Of a stretch of 64,000 nucleotides of DNA, positions 1 through 7,560 are shown piece after piece. The translations under genes and the position numbers were made by a program. The notes under the pieces were generated by a model that was not told the DNA's origin, did no database searches, and saw nothing but the letters and a program-made list of their open reading frames with translations. How positions within the stretch are numbered: the stretch's first letter is position 1; each line of letters opens with the position of its first letter. This DNA comes from Chitinophaga rhizophila (GTDB lineage: Bacteria; Bacteroidota; Bacteroidia; Chitinophagales; Chitinophagaceae), in contig NZ_JAICCF010000006.1 of the NCBI RefSeq assembly GCF_019492185.1, positions 342,628 through 406,627 of the forward strand. The letters are read 5' to 3'.

Positions 1-2
1 AG

Positions 3-419
3 CTACCGGTGAAGCCAGGGCTGGCCTATAGCTACGACTCCCCTTCCATCATATCACTGCTGAAGGAGTGGTTGCTGGTAGAGACTAAATATCTGCAAAC
101 CAGACGTAAAGGCAACACAGGCCGTCATGCTAAAAAACTAAATAGCCTGCCTGAGAATTTCAAGCTACAGACGTCATTGACACTGCCGGAGCTGGCAGCT
201 TTATTCAGGGTATTAAAAGAGGCGGGGGTGGTTGAAAACAGGAATATGCAGGACGTATTCCGGTTGATTTCTCTATGTTTCTCTATCCAAAAGAAAGAAG
301 CATTTGAAGGCAGTCTGTTTCAGTCATATTACTACCACATTGCTCCGGAAACCTATAAAAAGATGGAAGACCTGGCGCATAATATCGTCAGGAAAACCTT
401 CCAGCTCAGAAAAGAGTAG
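3..419 (+). CDS. C-terminal part of a helical regulator-like protein (RteC-like?), 5' truncated by window
   Basis: The frame is open from the window edge. A GTG lies at 9, but nothing marks it as a start, so the true N-terminus is probably outside. The visible ~139 residues are predicted mostly helical and charged, ending in ...RKTFQLRKE. The arrangement LTLPELAALFRVLKEAGVV followed by a stretch about a missing final helix resembles the C-terminal region of RteC-type proteins of Bacteroidota, which are linked to conjugative-element regulation, but I base this only on pattern memory. It converges on the helicase gene with a 21-bp gap. No partner gene is visible. Confident that it codes, unsure of the family. 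Confidence 0.6.
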   Translation, partial: LPVKPGLAYSYDSPSIISLLKEWLLVETKYLQTRRKGNTGRHAKKLNSLPENFKLQTSLTLPELAALFRVLKEAGVVENRNMQDVFRLISLCFSIQKKEAFEGSLFQSYYYHIAPETYKKMEDLAHNIVRKTFQLRKE

Positions 420-440
420 TAAACCGCTACTGATAGCGGC

Positions 441-1685
441 TTACTTTTTCTTCTTTTTTTTCTTTTTCAGCTGTTCCTGCTGCTTGTTATGTTCATCCAG
501 CAGCAATTGCCAGTTGTCGTTGGGTATATCTTCAGAGAAACTGATTGTTTCCCGGTAGTCATTCTTATCGATTTTCATAACAGTGATCTCTTTACCCAGG
601 TATTTCTGGATAGTATCCAGCACCGGTTTTTCTTCATCACTGCAGAAAGAAACGGCCTGCCCTTTCTGTACGCCCCTGCCGGTACGACCCACGCGGTGTA
701 CATAGTTTTCAGGGACGTCGGGAAGGTCGTAATTTACGACATACTCCACATTCGGGATATCTATCCCACGGGCATTTACATCTGTTGTAATCAGCAGCTT
801 AATGTCTCCGTTTTTAAACTCTTCCATTACCTGCAGCCTGTTATCCTGCTCCTTACCACCATGCATGGTCAGAGATTTGATTCCTACACGCTCCATAGCG
901 GCAGACACTCTTTCTGCCCGTACTTTGGTACGTACAAAGACCAGTATCTTGTTTTCAGGAAACTCTTTCACCAGTCTTTCGAGGAAGAAGCGTTTATCGT
1001 CCATACCCACATAAGCTACGGCATGCTGTACGTTTTTAGAAACGGGGTCCTGCGGAGAGATCTGGATCCTGATAGGGTTATTTACTACGGAATACGCCAG
1101 GTCCTTAATATCGGCGTCAATGGTGGCAGAGAAGAACAGTGTCTGGTGTCTTCGGGGCAAATGCTTCAGTACATCGCGGATGTCGCGGATGAACCCGAGG
1201 TCCAGCATATGATCTGCCTCATCCAGTATCAGGATGCCCGTATTGCTGAGGTCAATAAAGCCCTGACTGATAAGATCAAACATACGGCCGGGCGTTGCAA
1301 TCAGGACGTCTACTCCCTGCGCCAGCTTCTTCAGCTGAGGGGCCTGGTCTACGCCGCCATGCAGACCCAGTATATTAAGTCTGGTGTATTTTCCGATATT
1401 CTCAAATACTTCTGATATCTGAACAGCCAGTTCCCGGGTAGGAACCATTACAAGACAGCGTACCTCGCCCTTATTTTTACGAGGATGGTATTGTTGCAAC
1501 TTATGCAGCACAGGAATAGCAAAAGCGGCCGTTTTACCCGTTCCTGTCTGCGCAATGGCCAATACGTCATCCCCCTTCAGAATAGAGGGGATCGCCTTAA
1601 ATTGAATATCCGTAGGACGTTTGAAGCCCAGTTCTGCCAGGCTCTTTTTAATGTCTTCGGAAATATTATACTGCTCAAACTTCAT
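441..1685 (-). CDS. DEAD-box ATP-dependent RNA helicase (RhlE-like)
   Basis: Unwinds or remodels RNA duplexes using ATP in the cytoplasm, with likely roles in ribosome assembly, RNA decay or cold adaptation. All core motifs are present in order: Q motif around residues 20-30 (GFKRPTDIQ), motif I AQTGTGKT at 45-52, PTRELA at 82-87, TPGR at 131-134, DEAD at 155-158, SAT at 186-188, and HRVGRTGR near 330. At 414 residues it is a compact two-domain helicase with only a short tail, typical of small RhlE-type proteins of Bacteroidota. The tail ends in eight consecutive lysines encoded by an A-rich tract, which may add RNA affinity. It is transcribed alone, divergent from the DUF1345 gene. The start ATG at 1685 gives the family N-terminus. 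Subfamily assignment is less certain than the helicase call. Confidence 0.93.
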   Translation of the reverse strand: MKFEQYNISEDIKKSLAELGFKRPTDIQFKAIPSILKGDDVLAIAQTGTGKTAAFAIPVLHKLQQYHPRKNKGEVRCLVMVPTRELAVQISEVFENIGKYTRLNILGLHGGVDQAPQLKKLAQGVDVLIATPGRMFDLISQGFIDLSNTGILILDEADHMLDLGFIRDIRDVLKHLPRRHQTLFFSATIDADIKDLAYSVVNNPIRIQISPQDPVSKNVQHAVAYVGMDDKRFFLERLVKEFPENKILVFVRTKVRAERVSAAMERVGIKSLTMHGGKEQDNRLQVMEEFKNGDIKLLITTDVNARGIDIPNVEYVVNYDLPDVPENYVHRVGRTGRGVQKGQAVSFCSDEEKPVLDTIQKYLGKEITVMKIDKNDYRETISFSEDIPNDNWQLLLDEHNKQQEQLKKKKKKKK

Positions 1686-1777
1686 TCGGCAAAGATAATA
1701 TTACTACCTGACAAAGGAGCGTGGTACTGGCGCACTAATTCTTAATAACCTACCTTTAAAGACAATTCTGTTCCTCC

Positions 1778-2446
1778 ATGAAGAGCAACCTCTTTGTCAA
1801 ATTACATCCCATACACCGGGTCCTGATCAGTGCGGGCATTGCCGGAATCGTTTTTCTACTGACGCAGGCCGCATCCCTGACTCCCCTGATACGTGTTGTC
1901 CTGTTATGGGACGTTTTTGCCCTTATCTACAATATTACCTGCTGGATTGTCTTATTCAGCCGTACGGTAGAAGATATCCGCAGATATGCCCGAAAAGAGG
2001 ATGGCAGCCGCCTCTTTGTCTTCATTATCATCGTGTTGGCTTGTTTTGCCAGTATGCTGATGGTATTGCTACTGATGCTGTCTGACGAAGCGCAGCAAAC
2101 CGACAAGCTGCTGTACGTACCGGTAGCTATTGCCGGTATCCTGTTATCCTGGGCAATGGTGCATACAATGTTTACCTTTCACTATGCACATATTTACTAT
2201 GATGATGATGAGAATAATGCAAAAAAGCATGCCGGCGGACTGGAATTTACAAAGGAGCCTAACCCGGACTACCTAGACTTTGCCTACTTCTCCTTTGTGA
2301 TCGGGATGACCTTCCAGGTATCGGATGTAGAGATCAGTGCACGTAAGTTACGGCGTATAGGATTGTTGCACGGATTGATCTCCTTCCTGTTAAACACCTT
2401 TGTAGTGGCGATGACGATCAACCTGGTGGCCGGGTTAAGGCATTAA
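1778..2446 (+). CDS. DUF1345 family integral membrane protein
   Basis: A 222-residue inner-membrane protein with five predicted hydrophobic segments (about residues 17-35, 40-60, 80-103, 113-135 and 195-217). The block DFAYFSFVIGMTFQVSDV near residues 167-184 is the DUF1345 hallmark as I remember it. Family function is unknown. The loop between segments 4 and 5 is acidic (YYDDDENN). It stands alone, divergent from the helicase and convergent with the small membrane protein after it, with one base between stop codons. No substrate can be inferred. Confidence 0.88.
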   Translation: MKSNLFVKLHPIHRVLISAGIAGIVFLLTQAASLTPLIRVVLLWDVFALIYNITCWIVLFSRTVEDIRRYARKEDGSRLFVFIIIVLACFASMLMVLLLMLSDEAQQTDKLLYVPVAIAGILLSWAMVHTMFTFHYAHIYYDDDENNAKKHAGGLEFTKEPNPDYLDFAYFSFVIGMTFQVSDVEISARKLRRIGLLHGLISFLLNTFVVAMTINLVAGLRH

Positions 2447-2447
2447 G

Positions 2448-2807
2448 CTAACCACGCATATATATCCCTTCAAGGTAGGCAAGCAGGCCTACGACCATCA
2501 CTTGTAATACGAGGAAGATGACTCCATAGATAGTAGCGCCGGGGCTATAGTAATACAGTATACCCAGGCTAATAAAAGCCCATACCCAGTTGGCATAGAT
2601 CAATATCTTCAGTAAGGGAATTATTACTTCCTGCTGAAGCGCCAGGGTTAATGCAACACCGGCATAAGCCAGGGTAATAATGGCAATAATAAGGATCAGG
2701 TCAGCCGGTAAACCCAGGAAGTCAGACAACCAGTGACTGCATACCAGTCCTGTAATGGCGGTAACACCGCCAAGGATACAGTCCGCCTTCAGGATTGTTT
2801 TGAGCAT
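2448..2807 (-). CDS. Small four-helix membrane protein
   Basis: 119 residues, almost entirely hydrophobic, with four predicted transmembrane segments (about 8-27, 35-57, 66-85 and 91-114). I do not recognise a family. It is the last gene of a same-strand run (162-aa protein, HTTM protein, this gene) with gaps of 11 and 29 bp, so it is probably co-transcribed with the HTTM protein and may help it in the membrane. The ATG at 2807 is the only good start. Confidence 0.75.
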   Translation of the reverse strand: MLKTILKADCILGGVTAITGLVCSHWLSDFLGLPADLILIIAIITLAYAGVALTLALQQEVIIPLLKILIYANWVWAFISLGILYYYSPGATIYGVIFLVLQVMVVGLLAYLEGIYMRG

Positions 2808-2836
2808 GACACAACACCTCCTTTCCTTCGAATATA

Positions 2837-3796
2837 CTACATCTCAAACTCATGGGAAAAAGCGTGCGTTGCCAGCAATTCTGCCCTTTGCAGCCGCTTT
2901 CTTTCCCGCAGGGGTTGCACCAGTGAATAGTAGGCGCTTTTCAGATAGGGCCATCCGAAGGCTGCTGTATTAAAGATGATCATAATAGCAGAGAAGAGCT
3001 GCAGCCCCATAAAGATGGCAATACTGGCATGTAACAATACGATAGCAACATAACCGTAAGGACGCGTACGACGCCACCAGATAAAGAAGGGATATCCTAT
3101 TTCAAGGGCGAGGGTACTCCAGCCAATTACTTTCGCCAGTAAAGGGAAGTTGGCCATCCAACGCATATCAAAGCGGGAGAATTGGGCCTGCATCAGGGTC
3201 TGCCAGATAGCTTCTCCGTTCCACCATTGTATACCCATAGCTTTTTCAGCACCGGAAGCAACATATACAAGGCAGAGGTGTATCTGCAACACCCGCAGCG
3301 ACAGGGTATTCCACTCACTCTCCACAGGTTTAGTTTGCAGGGATAGTTTATCCCAGGCGAATACTTCACCCACGGGCATGATGATACAGTAGAACAACGC
3401 AATATGTATAAACGTTTCTACTCCGTATGCCCCCATAAAACCGGTGTTGATGAAGGTAAACTGTATTGCCCAGGCTATGAAGGCGGCATAGCGGGTGAAC
3501 TTGCCGATCAGCAATGCACCAAGACTACACAGATAAAGCCCCATCAAGGCATACACTAACGTAGCGGCACTGATACCTGTGGCACCGGCAACAGGCTGTA
3601 ACCAGGATAATTGCGGCATATAGGAATCAACAATACCACTGCTCACAGACCACGGAATCAGCCCTTCAGGGCCATATAACATGGCAATACTGCCTATCAG
3701 CCAGCCGCCCTGCACAAGTCCCAGCAGGGCGATGGCAATTCTGAAAAAGGCCAGTGCTCCGCCAGTAGAAGGAGCCAGGAAGAAACGTCGTATCAT
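2837..3796 (-). CDS. HTTM-domain membrane protein (vitamin K-dependent carboxylase-like)
   Basis: A 319-residue polytopic membrane protein matching the HTTM pattern: an N-terminal block with a FFRIAIALLG core, a middle block HLCLVYVASGAEKAMGIQWW around residues 173-192, and a later LEIGYPFFIWWRRTRPYGY segment near 230-248. HTTM proteins are bacterial relatives of the membrane domain of vitamin K-dependent gamma-glutamyl carboxylase; their bacterial role is largely unknown. It is the middle gene of a three-gene operon, 11 bp after the 162-residue protein and 29 bp before the small membrane protein. The basic C-terminus is probably cytoplasmic. The family call is good; the reaction is not known. 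Confidence 0.85.
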   Translation of the reverse strand: MIRRFFLAPSTGGALAFFRIAIALLGLVQGGWLIGSIAMLYGPEGLIPWSVSSGIVDSYMPQLSWLQPVAGATGISAATLVYALMGLYLCSLGALLIGKFTRYAAFIAWAIQFTFINTGFMGAYGVETFIHIALFYCIIMPVGEVFAWDKLSLQTKPVESEWNTLSLRVLQIHLCLVYVASGAEKAMGIQWWNGEAIWQTLMQAQFSRFDMRWMANFPLLAKVIGWSTLALEIGYPFFIWWRRTRPYGYVAIVLLHASIAIFMGLQLFSAIMIIFNTAAFGWPYLKSAYYSLVQPLRERKRLQRAELLATHAFSHEFEM

Positions 3797-3807
3797 AAAG
3801 GGGTGTT

Positions 3808-4296
3808 TTATCGGGTCACTCTAAAGTCTTTTACCAGAAACGGCTCCCATCTGGGCTGACTGCCCGCGCGGAATGCTGCCATATCGGGTATTTTCTTATC
3901 AATGACAGTCACCCGTACCATATTACTGGTAGGATGCTGCCGTAACATGTAGGCTGCACAGCTTTTGGCAAGCAGCGGCTGGGCTTCTTCTATACTGAAG
4001 AAATTGTAGATCGTCTGGATGCGCCGGTTACTTTCGGTATTAGGGCCTTCCAGCCGGGTCACTTCCTGGTGTTTGCCATCTGCCAGGGTATATACAACCG
4101 CAATTTCATTGCCGACGTGTGGTGCAAAAAAGCTGAAGATATTCCCGGTTCCCGTGAAATCTCCATAGGCTGTCAGTTGTTTTAAGAGCCAGGGTTTTTC
4201 ATCAAACCACTCTTCCAGGTGTGCAGCGTGAAGGGCAGCTACAGTGAGGTGGAAGGTAGCGATGAAGAGCCAGAAGCGGTGTTTCAGACTTAACAT
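3808..4296 (-). CDS. Membrane-anchored protein of the HTTM operon, unknown function
   Basis: 162 residues with one N-terminal hydrophobic segment (about 8-25), then a soluble domain probably outside the inner membrane. The soluble part has a beta-rich stretch (NEIAVVYTLADGKHQEV) and a C-terminal VRVTVIDKKIPDM segment. I do not recognise a family. It sits 11 bp upstream of the HTTM gene on the same strand, and proteins of this shape often accompany HTTM genes in Bacteroidota, so a shared role is a reasonable inference. The ATG at 4296 opens the hydrophobic segment in frame. Confidence 0.75.
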   Translation of the reverse strand: MLSLKHRFWLFIATFHLTVAALHAAHLEEWFDEKPWLLKQLTAYGDFTGTGNIFSFFAPHVGNEIAVVYTLADGKHQEVTRLEGPNTESNRRIQTIYNFFSIEEAQPLLAKSCAAYMLRQHPTSNMVRVTVIDKKIPDMAAFRAGSQPRWEPFLVKDFRVTR

Positions 4297-4322
4297 GTAA
4301 AAAAGAATTAGCCGTCAGGAAT

Positions 4323-4406
4323 CAGGAATGAAGAACAGGAGGGCCAGCTGCCTGCAGGGTGTCCGACAGCCTGTATACGACTGGCTATCCTATTCTTCAT
4401 TCCCTG
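4323..4406. repeat. Nested inverted repeat between two minus-strand genes
   Basis: The outer arms are CAGGAATGAAGAA (4323-4335) and the complement of CAGGGAATGAAGAA (4393-4406), differing by one inserted base. Inside them GCCAG (4343-4347) pairs with CTGGC (4381-4385). The palindrome spans about 84 bp between the lipoprotein gene and the 162-residue gene. It could be a long hairpin in the transcript or a remnant of a small palindromic element. There is no clear T-run, so I do not call it a terminator. Confidence 0.5.
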
Positions 4407-4411
4407 TTAGT

Positions 4412-5245
4412 TTAGAATCCGATCACTGCTCCTCCTGCCACTTCTTCAATCACCAGCTTACCAAACCTTGGATCGAGGCGGGCAAATCTGGAGCGGATAC
4501 CTTTCAGTATCTGCGGATCGAAGCAACCGATCAGGTTAGGAAACCTCCTTTTGAGGATATCTTCCCATTTCAAACCGGTGTATACGGTCAGACGTGCACC
4601 GGCAGGCAGCTGTGTAATATCTGCAGTACCATAGAATCCACGGGTAAAATGTGGATATGCACCAGCGGGGACAGATATGCGGAACCTGTCCAGCGAGGCA
4701 GTTCCGATTACTTTCTGGTCAACAACGTCAGCCTGCAGGCGTGAACCGGCGGCAAAGAAGCTTTTGGTGGCCAGCAGTTGCTGTCCTCTACCTACTTCAT
4801 AAACACCAAGATCAAAGAGCTGTTTGGGGTCAACCCTTACGGCCAGGTCACTGATACGCTTGGCGATGTCCAGGTAAGGAATCATGGTTGGGCAAGGGCC
4901 GATCCAGATCTTCTTAAATGGAATCTTTTCGTAACCAATCCTTGCCAGTTCAGGGAATGGCGCACGGCCACCAGGGCCAAAATACTGGGTCTCGTCAGAT
5001 AAACTGCCGTAGCGTGCTTTGGTGATGTAGTCGTTTGCGGGTAAGCCTTCCCAGGTTAACAGATAGGTTTCTGGAGAAAGGTCTTTAAGGATGGCGTCCA
5101 GTTCGTCAGTACCGGCAATTCTGGCACCAGCTGTTGTCGTGGAATTGTCTGATGATCCGGGGTTGATGTGTTGCTCTTTCTTACACGAAAAGAGTGACAG
5201 AGCGGCCATAGCGGCCACACCTGCGAACAATAGATGTTTGCGCAT
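4412..5245 (-). CDS. Lipoprotein of unknown function
   Basis: Starts best at the ATG at 5245, which gives a typical lipoprotein signal MRKHLLFAGVAAMAALSLFSC with Cys as the modified residue. A GTG 39 bp upstream (5284) would add residues before the signal and is rejected. The mature part (~255 residues) is rich in short hydrophobic and charged stretches, with KIWIGPCPTMIPYLDIAKRI in the middle and a glycine-rich end (EEVAGGAVIGF). No family recognised. Probably outer-membrane or periplasmic. It is monocistronic. Confidence 0.75.
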   Translation of the reverse strand: MRKHLLFAGVAAMAALSLFSCKKEQHINPGSSDNSTTTAGARIAGTDELDAILKDLSPETYLLTWEGLPANDYITKARYGSLSDETQYFGPGGRAPFPELARIGYEKIPFKKIWIGPCPTMIPYLDIAKRISDLAVRVDPKQLFDLGVYEVGRGQQLLATKSFFAAGSRLQADVVDQKVIGTASLDRFRISVPAGAYPHFTRGFYGTADITQLPAGARLTVYTGLKWEDILKRRFPNLIGCFDPQILKGIRSRFARLDPRFGKLVIEEVAGGAVIGF

Positions 5246-5419
5246 TTTTTTGGGGTTTGTGGTTATTAATGAAATCGTTGACACAAAATTCCATCAATTA
5301 ACCCTTCCCATCAAGTGCAAAAACACCTGTTTTGCCACGTATAAATACGCAAAACTTATAAAAACAACAGATGAACCGGCGATACAGCTCATCTGTTGTT
5401 TCAATTACATATAGTTATA

Positions 5420-5683
5420 CTATCGCAGGAACAAAATACGACCTGACTCACTTTCCCGGTAAGTACCGGTTGCGCTGTCAAACGTATATGTGCAGACGCC
5501 GAAATGCGCCCACTCACATATGTAATCGTAGTCCTTTACACCTGCTTCATAAAACTGACCATTGCTGGCCCTGTAATACTTCTTTTCGGCACGTTCGGAC
5601 TTAGTCTGCATGTTTGTTGCTACTGCAGATCCCGCAGCCACCAGAACGGCCAGCGCCATTAACGAGAATTTTACTTTTTTCAT
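5420..5683 (-). CDS. DUF6520 family exported peptide, copy 1
   Basis: An 87-residue protein with a signal peptide (MKKVKFSLMALAVLVAAGSAVA) and a short mature domain. The start ATG at 5683 is preferred because it opens the signal peptide; the longer reading adds a non-signal prefix. The mature part contains DYDYICEW..FGVCTY, with two cysteines, shared with the next gene. DUF6520 is a small Bacteroidota family of unknown function, usually in runs of paralogues. The two copies lie on the same strand 58 bp apart by stop-to-start, so they may be co-transcribed. Confidence 0.8.
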   Translation of the reverse strand: MKKVKFSLMALAVLVAAGSAVATNMQTKSERAEKKYYRASNGQFYEAGVKDYDYICEWAHFGVCTYTFDSATGTYRESESGRILFLR

Positions 5684-5741
5684 TGCCGGATTAGATTTAG
5701 GTAGATGAACAGAGGTTAACAAGCCGGAGGAAAATATCCTG

Positions 5742-6008
5742 TTATCTTAGGAAACGAATCTTACCGTATTTATTTATTTTATATTGACCTGTTGCAGGAT
5801 CAATTACATACGTGCAGACACCAAACTGAGACCATTCGCAGATGTAATCATAATCTTCTATGCCGGCAACAGCATAGCCTGTACCGGTCCAATAGTATTT
5901 GGTCTCCTCACGTTGCATGTTCTTTTGTACAGTGGTAGCCAATGCAGAACCAGCACCAAGAATTACGGCCATTGCCAATAACAAGCTTCTTACATTTTTC
6001 AGTTTCAT
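5742..6008 (-). CDS. DUF6520 family exported peptide, copy 2
   Basis: An 88-residue paralogue of the downstream gene. The signal peptide is MKLKNVRSLLLAMAVILGAG, and the mature part has the same DYDYICEW..FGVCTY core with both cysteines, followed by a short C-terminal KIRFLR end (RILFLR in the paralogue). ATG at 6008 is chosen because it opens the signal peptide. The two cysteines could form a disulfide after export. Function unknown. It is the first gene of the pair, divergent from nrtR. Confidence 0.8.
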   Translation of the reverse strand: MKLKNVRSLLLAMAVILGAGSALATTVQKNMQREETKYYWTGTGYAVAGIEDYDYICEWSQFGVCTYVIDPATGQYKINKYGKIRFLR

Positions 6009-6167
6009 GGGTTTACATTTTGAAGGTGATGAGGTTAACAAGAATAAAACAGGGTACCTAAATTTTCATGGATGATAAAAGGCCGTCTTTCCTTTATTGT
6101 TGCCACAAAGGTATGATAACATGCTGCACTGACACAGCAGTTGTTAAAATGATAAAAGAATATTTCC

Positions 6168-6193
6168 TATCTTTGCGTCAGATTAACACAAAG
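6168..6193 (+). promoter_or_regulatory. nrtR promoter -7 element and overlapping candidate operator
   Basis: TATCTTTG at 6168-6175 fits the Bacteroidota -7 consensus TAnnTTTG. No TTG lies at the usual distance, so the -33 is weak. Overlapping it is an imperfect inverted repeat CTTTGCGT-N7-ACACAAAG (6171-6193, one mismatch between arms). It ends just before the start codon region, where an autorepressor would block the start site. NrtR proteins are known as ADP-ribose-responsive repressors that often control their own operons, so this is a candidate NrtR operator. Confidence 0.5.
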
Positions 6194-6198
6194 ATGAA

Positions 6199-6876
6199 AT
6201 GAAGCCTTTCAGTAGTTATCAAAACCCGTCTCTTGCCGTTGACCTGGTCGTATTCGGTTATAGCAAACAACAGCTTTCTGTCCTGCTCCTCAACAGGAAA
6301 GAAGCTCCCTATCAAGATGGCTGGGTACTGCCCGGCGCATTTCTTCAAATGGAAGAACGCTTTCGTGATACCTGCTCAAGGGTTCTTAAGACCAAACTGG
6401 GTATGGATGACGTCTACATGGAACAGCTGTATTCATTCGACGAACCGGAACGCGACCCTCGCGGACGCGCTATTGCCGTAGCCTACTATGCTCTTGTAAA
6501 TCCGGCGAGAGTAGCTATAGCAGCAGGTAGTATGGCCAATGACGTAGCCTGGTTCAATATCAAAGAGCTGCCGGAACTTGGCTTCGACCACCGTGCCATC
6601 TTCGATATGGCCGTTCAACGGCTTCGTTCCAAGATCACCTACTTTCCTGTGGGCTTTGAATTGTTAGATGAACAATTTACAATGCCTGAACTGCACGAAT
6701 TATACGAGTGTATACTCGATACTACTATCGACCGCAGGAATTTCAGGCGAAAGATCCTGGATTCAGCGTACATCATCAGTACCGGTACCAAACGGGAAGG
6801 CGCACAAAACCGGCATCCGGACCTATACACTTTTAATAAACAGCTGAAGCAGAACAGTTTTCAGATAAACGTATAA
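6199..6876 (+). CDS. nrtR: NrtR-type Nudix/winged-helix transcriptional regulator
   Basis: A Nudix-fold ligand-sensing domain (about residues 8-140) is fused to a C-terminal winged helix (about 150-215). The Nudix box begins GAFLQME (G-x5-E), but the usual REUxEE catalytic residues are replaced by SRVLKTK, so hydrolysis is unlikely. Degenerate Nudix boxes are typical of NrtR regulators, which bind ADP-ribose or related NAD metabolites. It heads a five-gene same-strand operon whose other products all act on NAD-derived ADP-ribose or RNA phosphate, which supports a sensor-repressor role. The last ~36 codons are duplicated downstream. The stop TAA at 6874-6876 lies at the junction of the two copies. 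Class call is strong; the ligand is inferred. Confidence 0.85.
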   Translation: MKPFSSYQNPSLAVDLVVFGYSKQQLSVLLLNRKEAPYQDGWVLPGAFLQMEERFRDTCSRVLKTKLGMDDVYMEQLYSFDEPERDPRGRAIAVAYYALVNPARVAIAAGSMANDVAWFNIKELPELGFDHRAIFDMAVQRLRSKITYFPVGFELLDEQFTMPELHELYECILDTTIDRRNFRRKILDSAYIISTGTKREGAQNRHPDLYTFNKQLKQNSFQINV

Positions 6877-7005
6877 CAGGAGGAAACACCCGATTGAGCG
6901 TACATCATCAGTACTGGTACCAAACGGGAAGGCGCACAAAACCGGCATCCGGACCTGTACACTTTTAATAAACAGCTGAAGCAGAACAGTTTTCAGATAA
7001 ACGTA
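6742..7005 (+). repeat. 132-bp in-frame tandem duplication of the nrtR 3' end
   Basis: Positions 6765-6873 and 6897-7005 (109 bp each) are identical except for two bases (accggt/actggt and ctatac/ctgtac), at an offset of exactly 132 bp, which is 44 codons. The segments before them (6742-6764 and 6874-6896) are similar but diverged. Copy 1 ends in TAA; copy 2 in the same frame runs on to ...NVQL and a TGA that overlaps the NADAR ATG as ATGA. The ancestral arrangement was therefore probably nrtR overlapping NADAR by 4 bp. Confidence 0.92.
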
Positions 7006-7010
7006 CAACT

Positions 7011-7556
7011 ATGAAATACAGTAACGATTGGTTAATCCGCAGATACAATACGAAAGAAAAATTGAACTTCACTTTTTTCTGGGGACATAAAGGGCAACCC
7101 GGCGATGTAACTAAAAGCTGCTTCAGTCAGTGGTGGCCGGCTGCATTTACGGCTGACAACCACACCTATATCACCGCAGAACACTGGATGATGGCAGGCA
7201 AGGCCCGCCTGTTTGCCGATACAGCTATAGAGCAGGAAATATTGCAGGCACCCTCTCCGGCCATTGCCAAACAACTAGGCAGGAAAGTCAAAAACTTTGA
7301 TCCGGTTAAATGGGATGCAGAGAAGTTCAATATTGTAGTGGAAGGCAATCTGCTCAAATTCTCCCAACACCCCAAATTAAAAGAATTTTTAATCAGCACA
7401 GGCGATACGATCCTCGTAGAGGCCAGTCCGCTGGACAGGATATGGGGTATCGGCATGGGCGCTGCCCACGAACATGCTGCCAACCCTTTACTATGGAAAG
7501 GTCAGAACCTCCTCGGATATGCCCTGATGGAGGTCAGGGACCAATTAACACAATAA
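7011..7556 (+). CDS. NADAR family protein (YbiA-like ADP-ribose-linked N-glycosidase)
   Basis: 181 residues, full length for a stand-alone NADAR domain. Landmarks are the N-terminal FFWGHKG, the TAEHWMMAGKARLF helix (residues 55-68) with the conserved glutamate E57, and the C-terminal WGIGMG block at 145-150. NADAR proteins are known as hydrolases of glycosidic bonds in NAD/ADP-ribose-related molecules; some remove ADP-ribose from guanine bases, and the E. coli relative YbiA acts on a riboflavin intermediate. In this operon, ADP-ribose chemistry is the likelier role. It is followed 4 bp later by kptA and preceded by the duplicated nrtR end, whose last stop overlaps its start codon. Confidence 0.9.
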   Translation: MKYSNDWLIRRYNTKEKLNFTFFWGHKGQPGDVTKSCFSQWWPAAFTADNHTYITAEHWMMAGKARLFADTAIEQEILQAPSPAIAKQLGRKVKNFDPVKWDAEKFNIVVEGNLLKFSQHPKLKEFLISTGDTILVEASPLDRIWGIGMGAAHEHAANPLLWKGQNLLGYALMEVRDQLTQ

Positions 7557-7560
7557 TGAG

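Noticed and set aside
489..1415. Long plus-strand open frame opposite the helicase gene
   Set aside because: Antisense shadow of a clear helicase; no domain of its own.
6199..6876. nrtR product as an active Nudix hydrolase
   Set aside because: The REUxEE catalytic residues are replaced, and the C-terminal winged helix marks a regulator.
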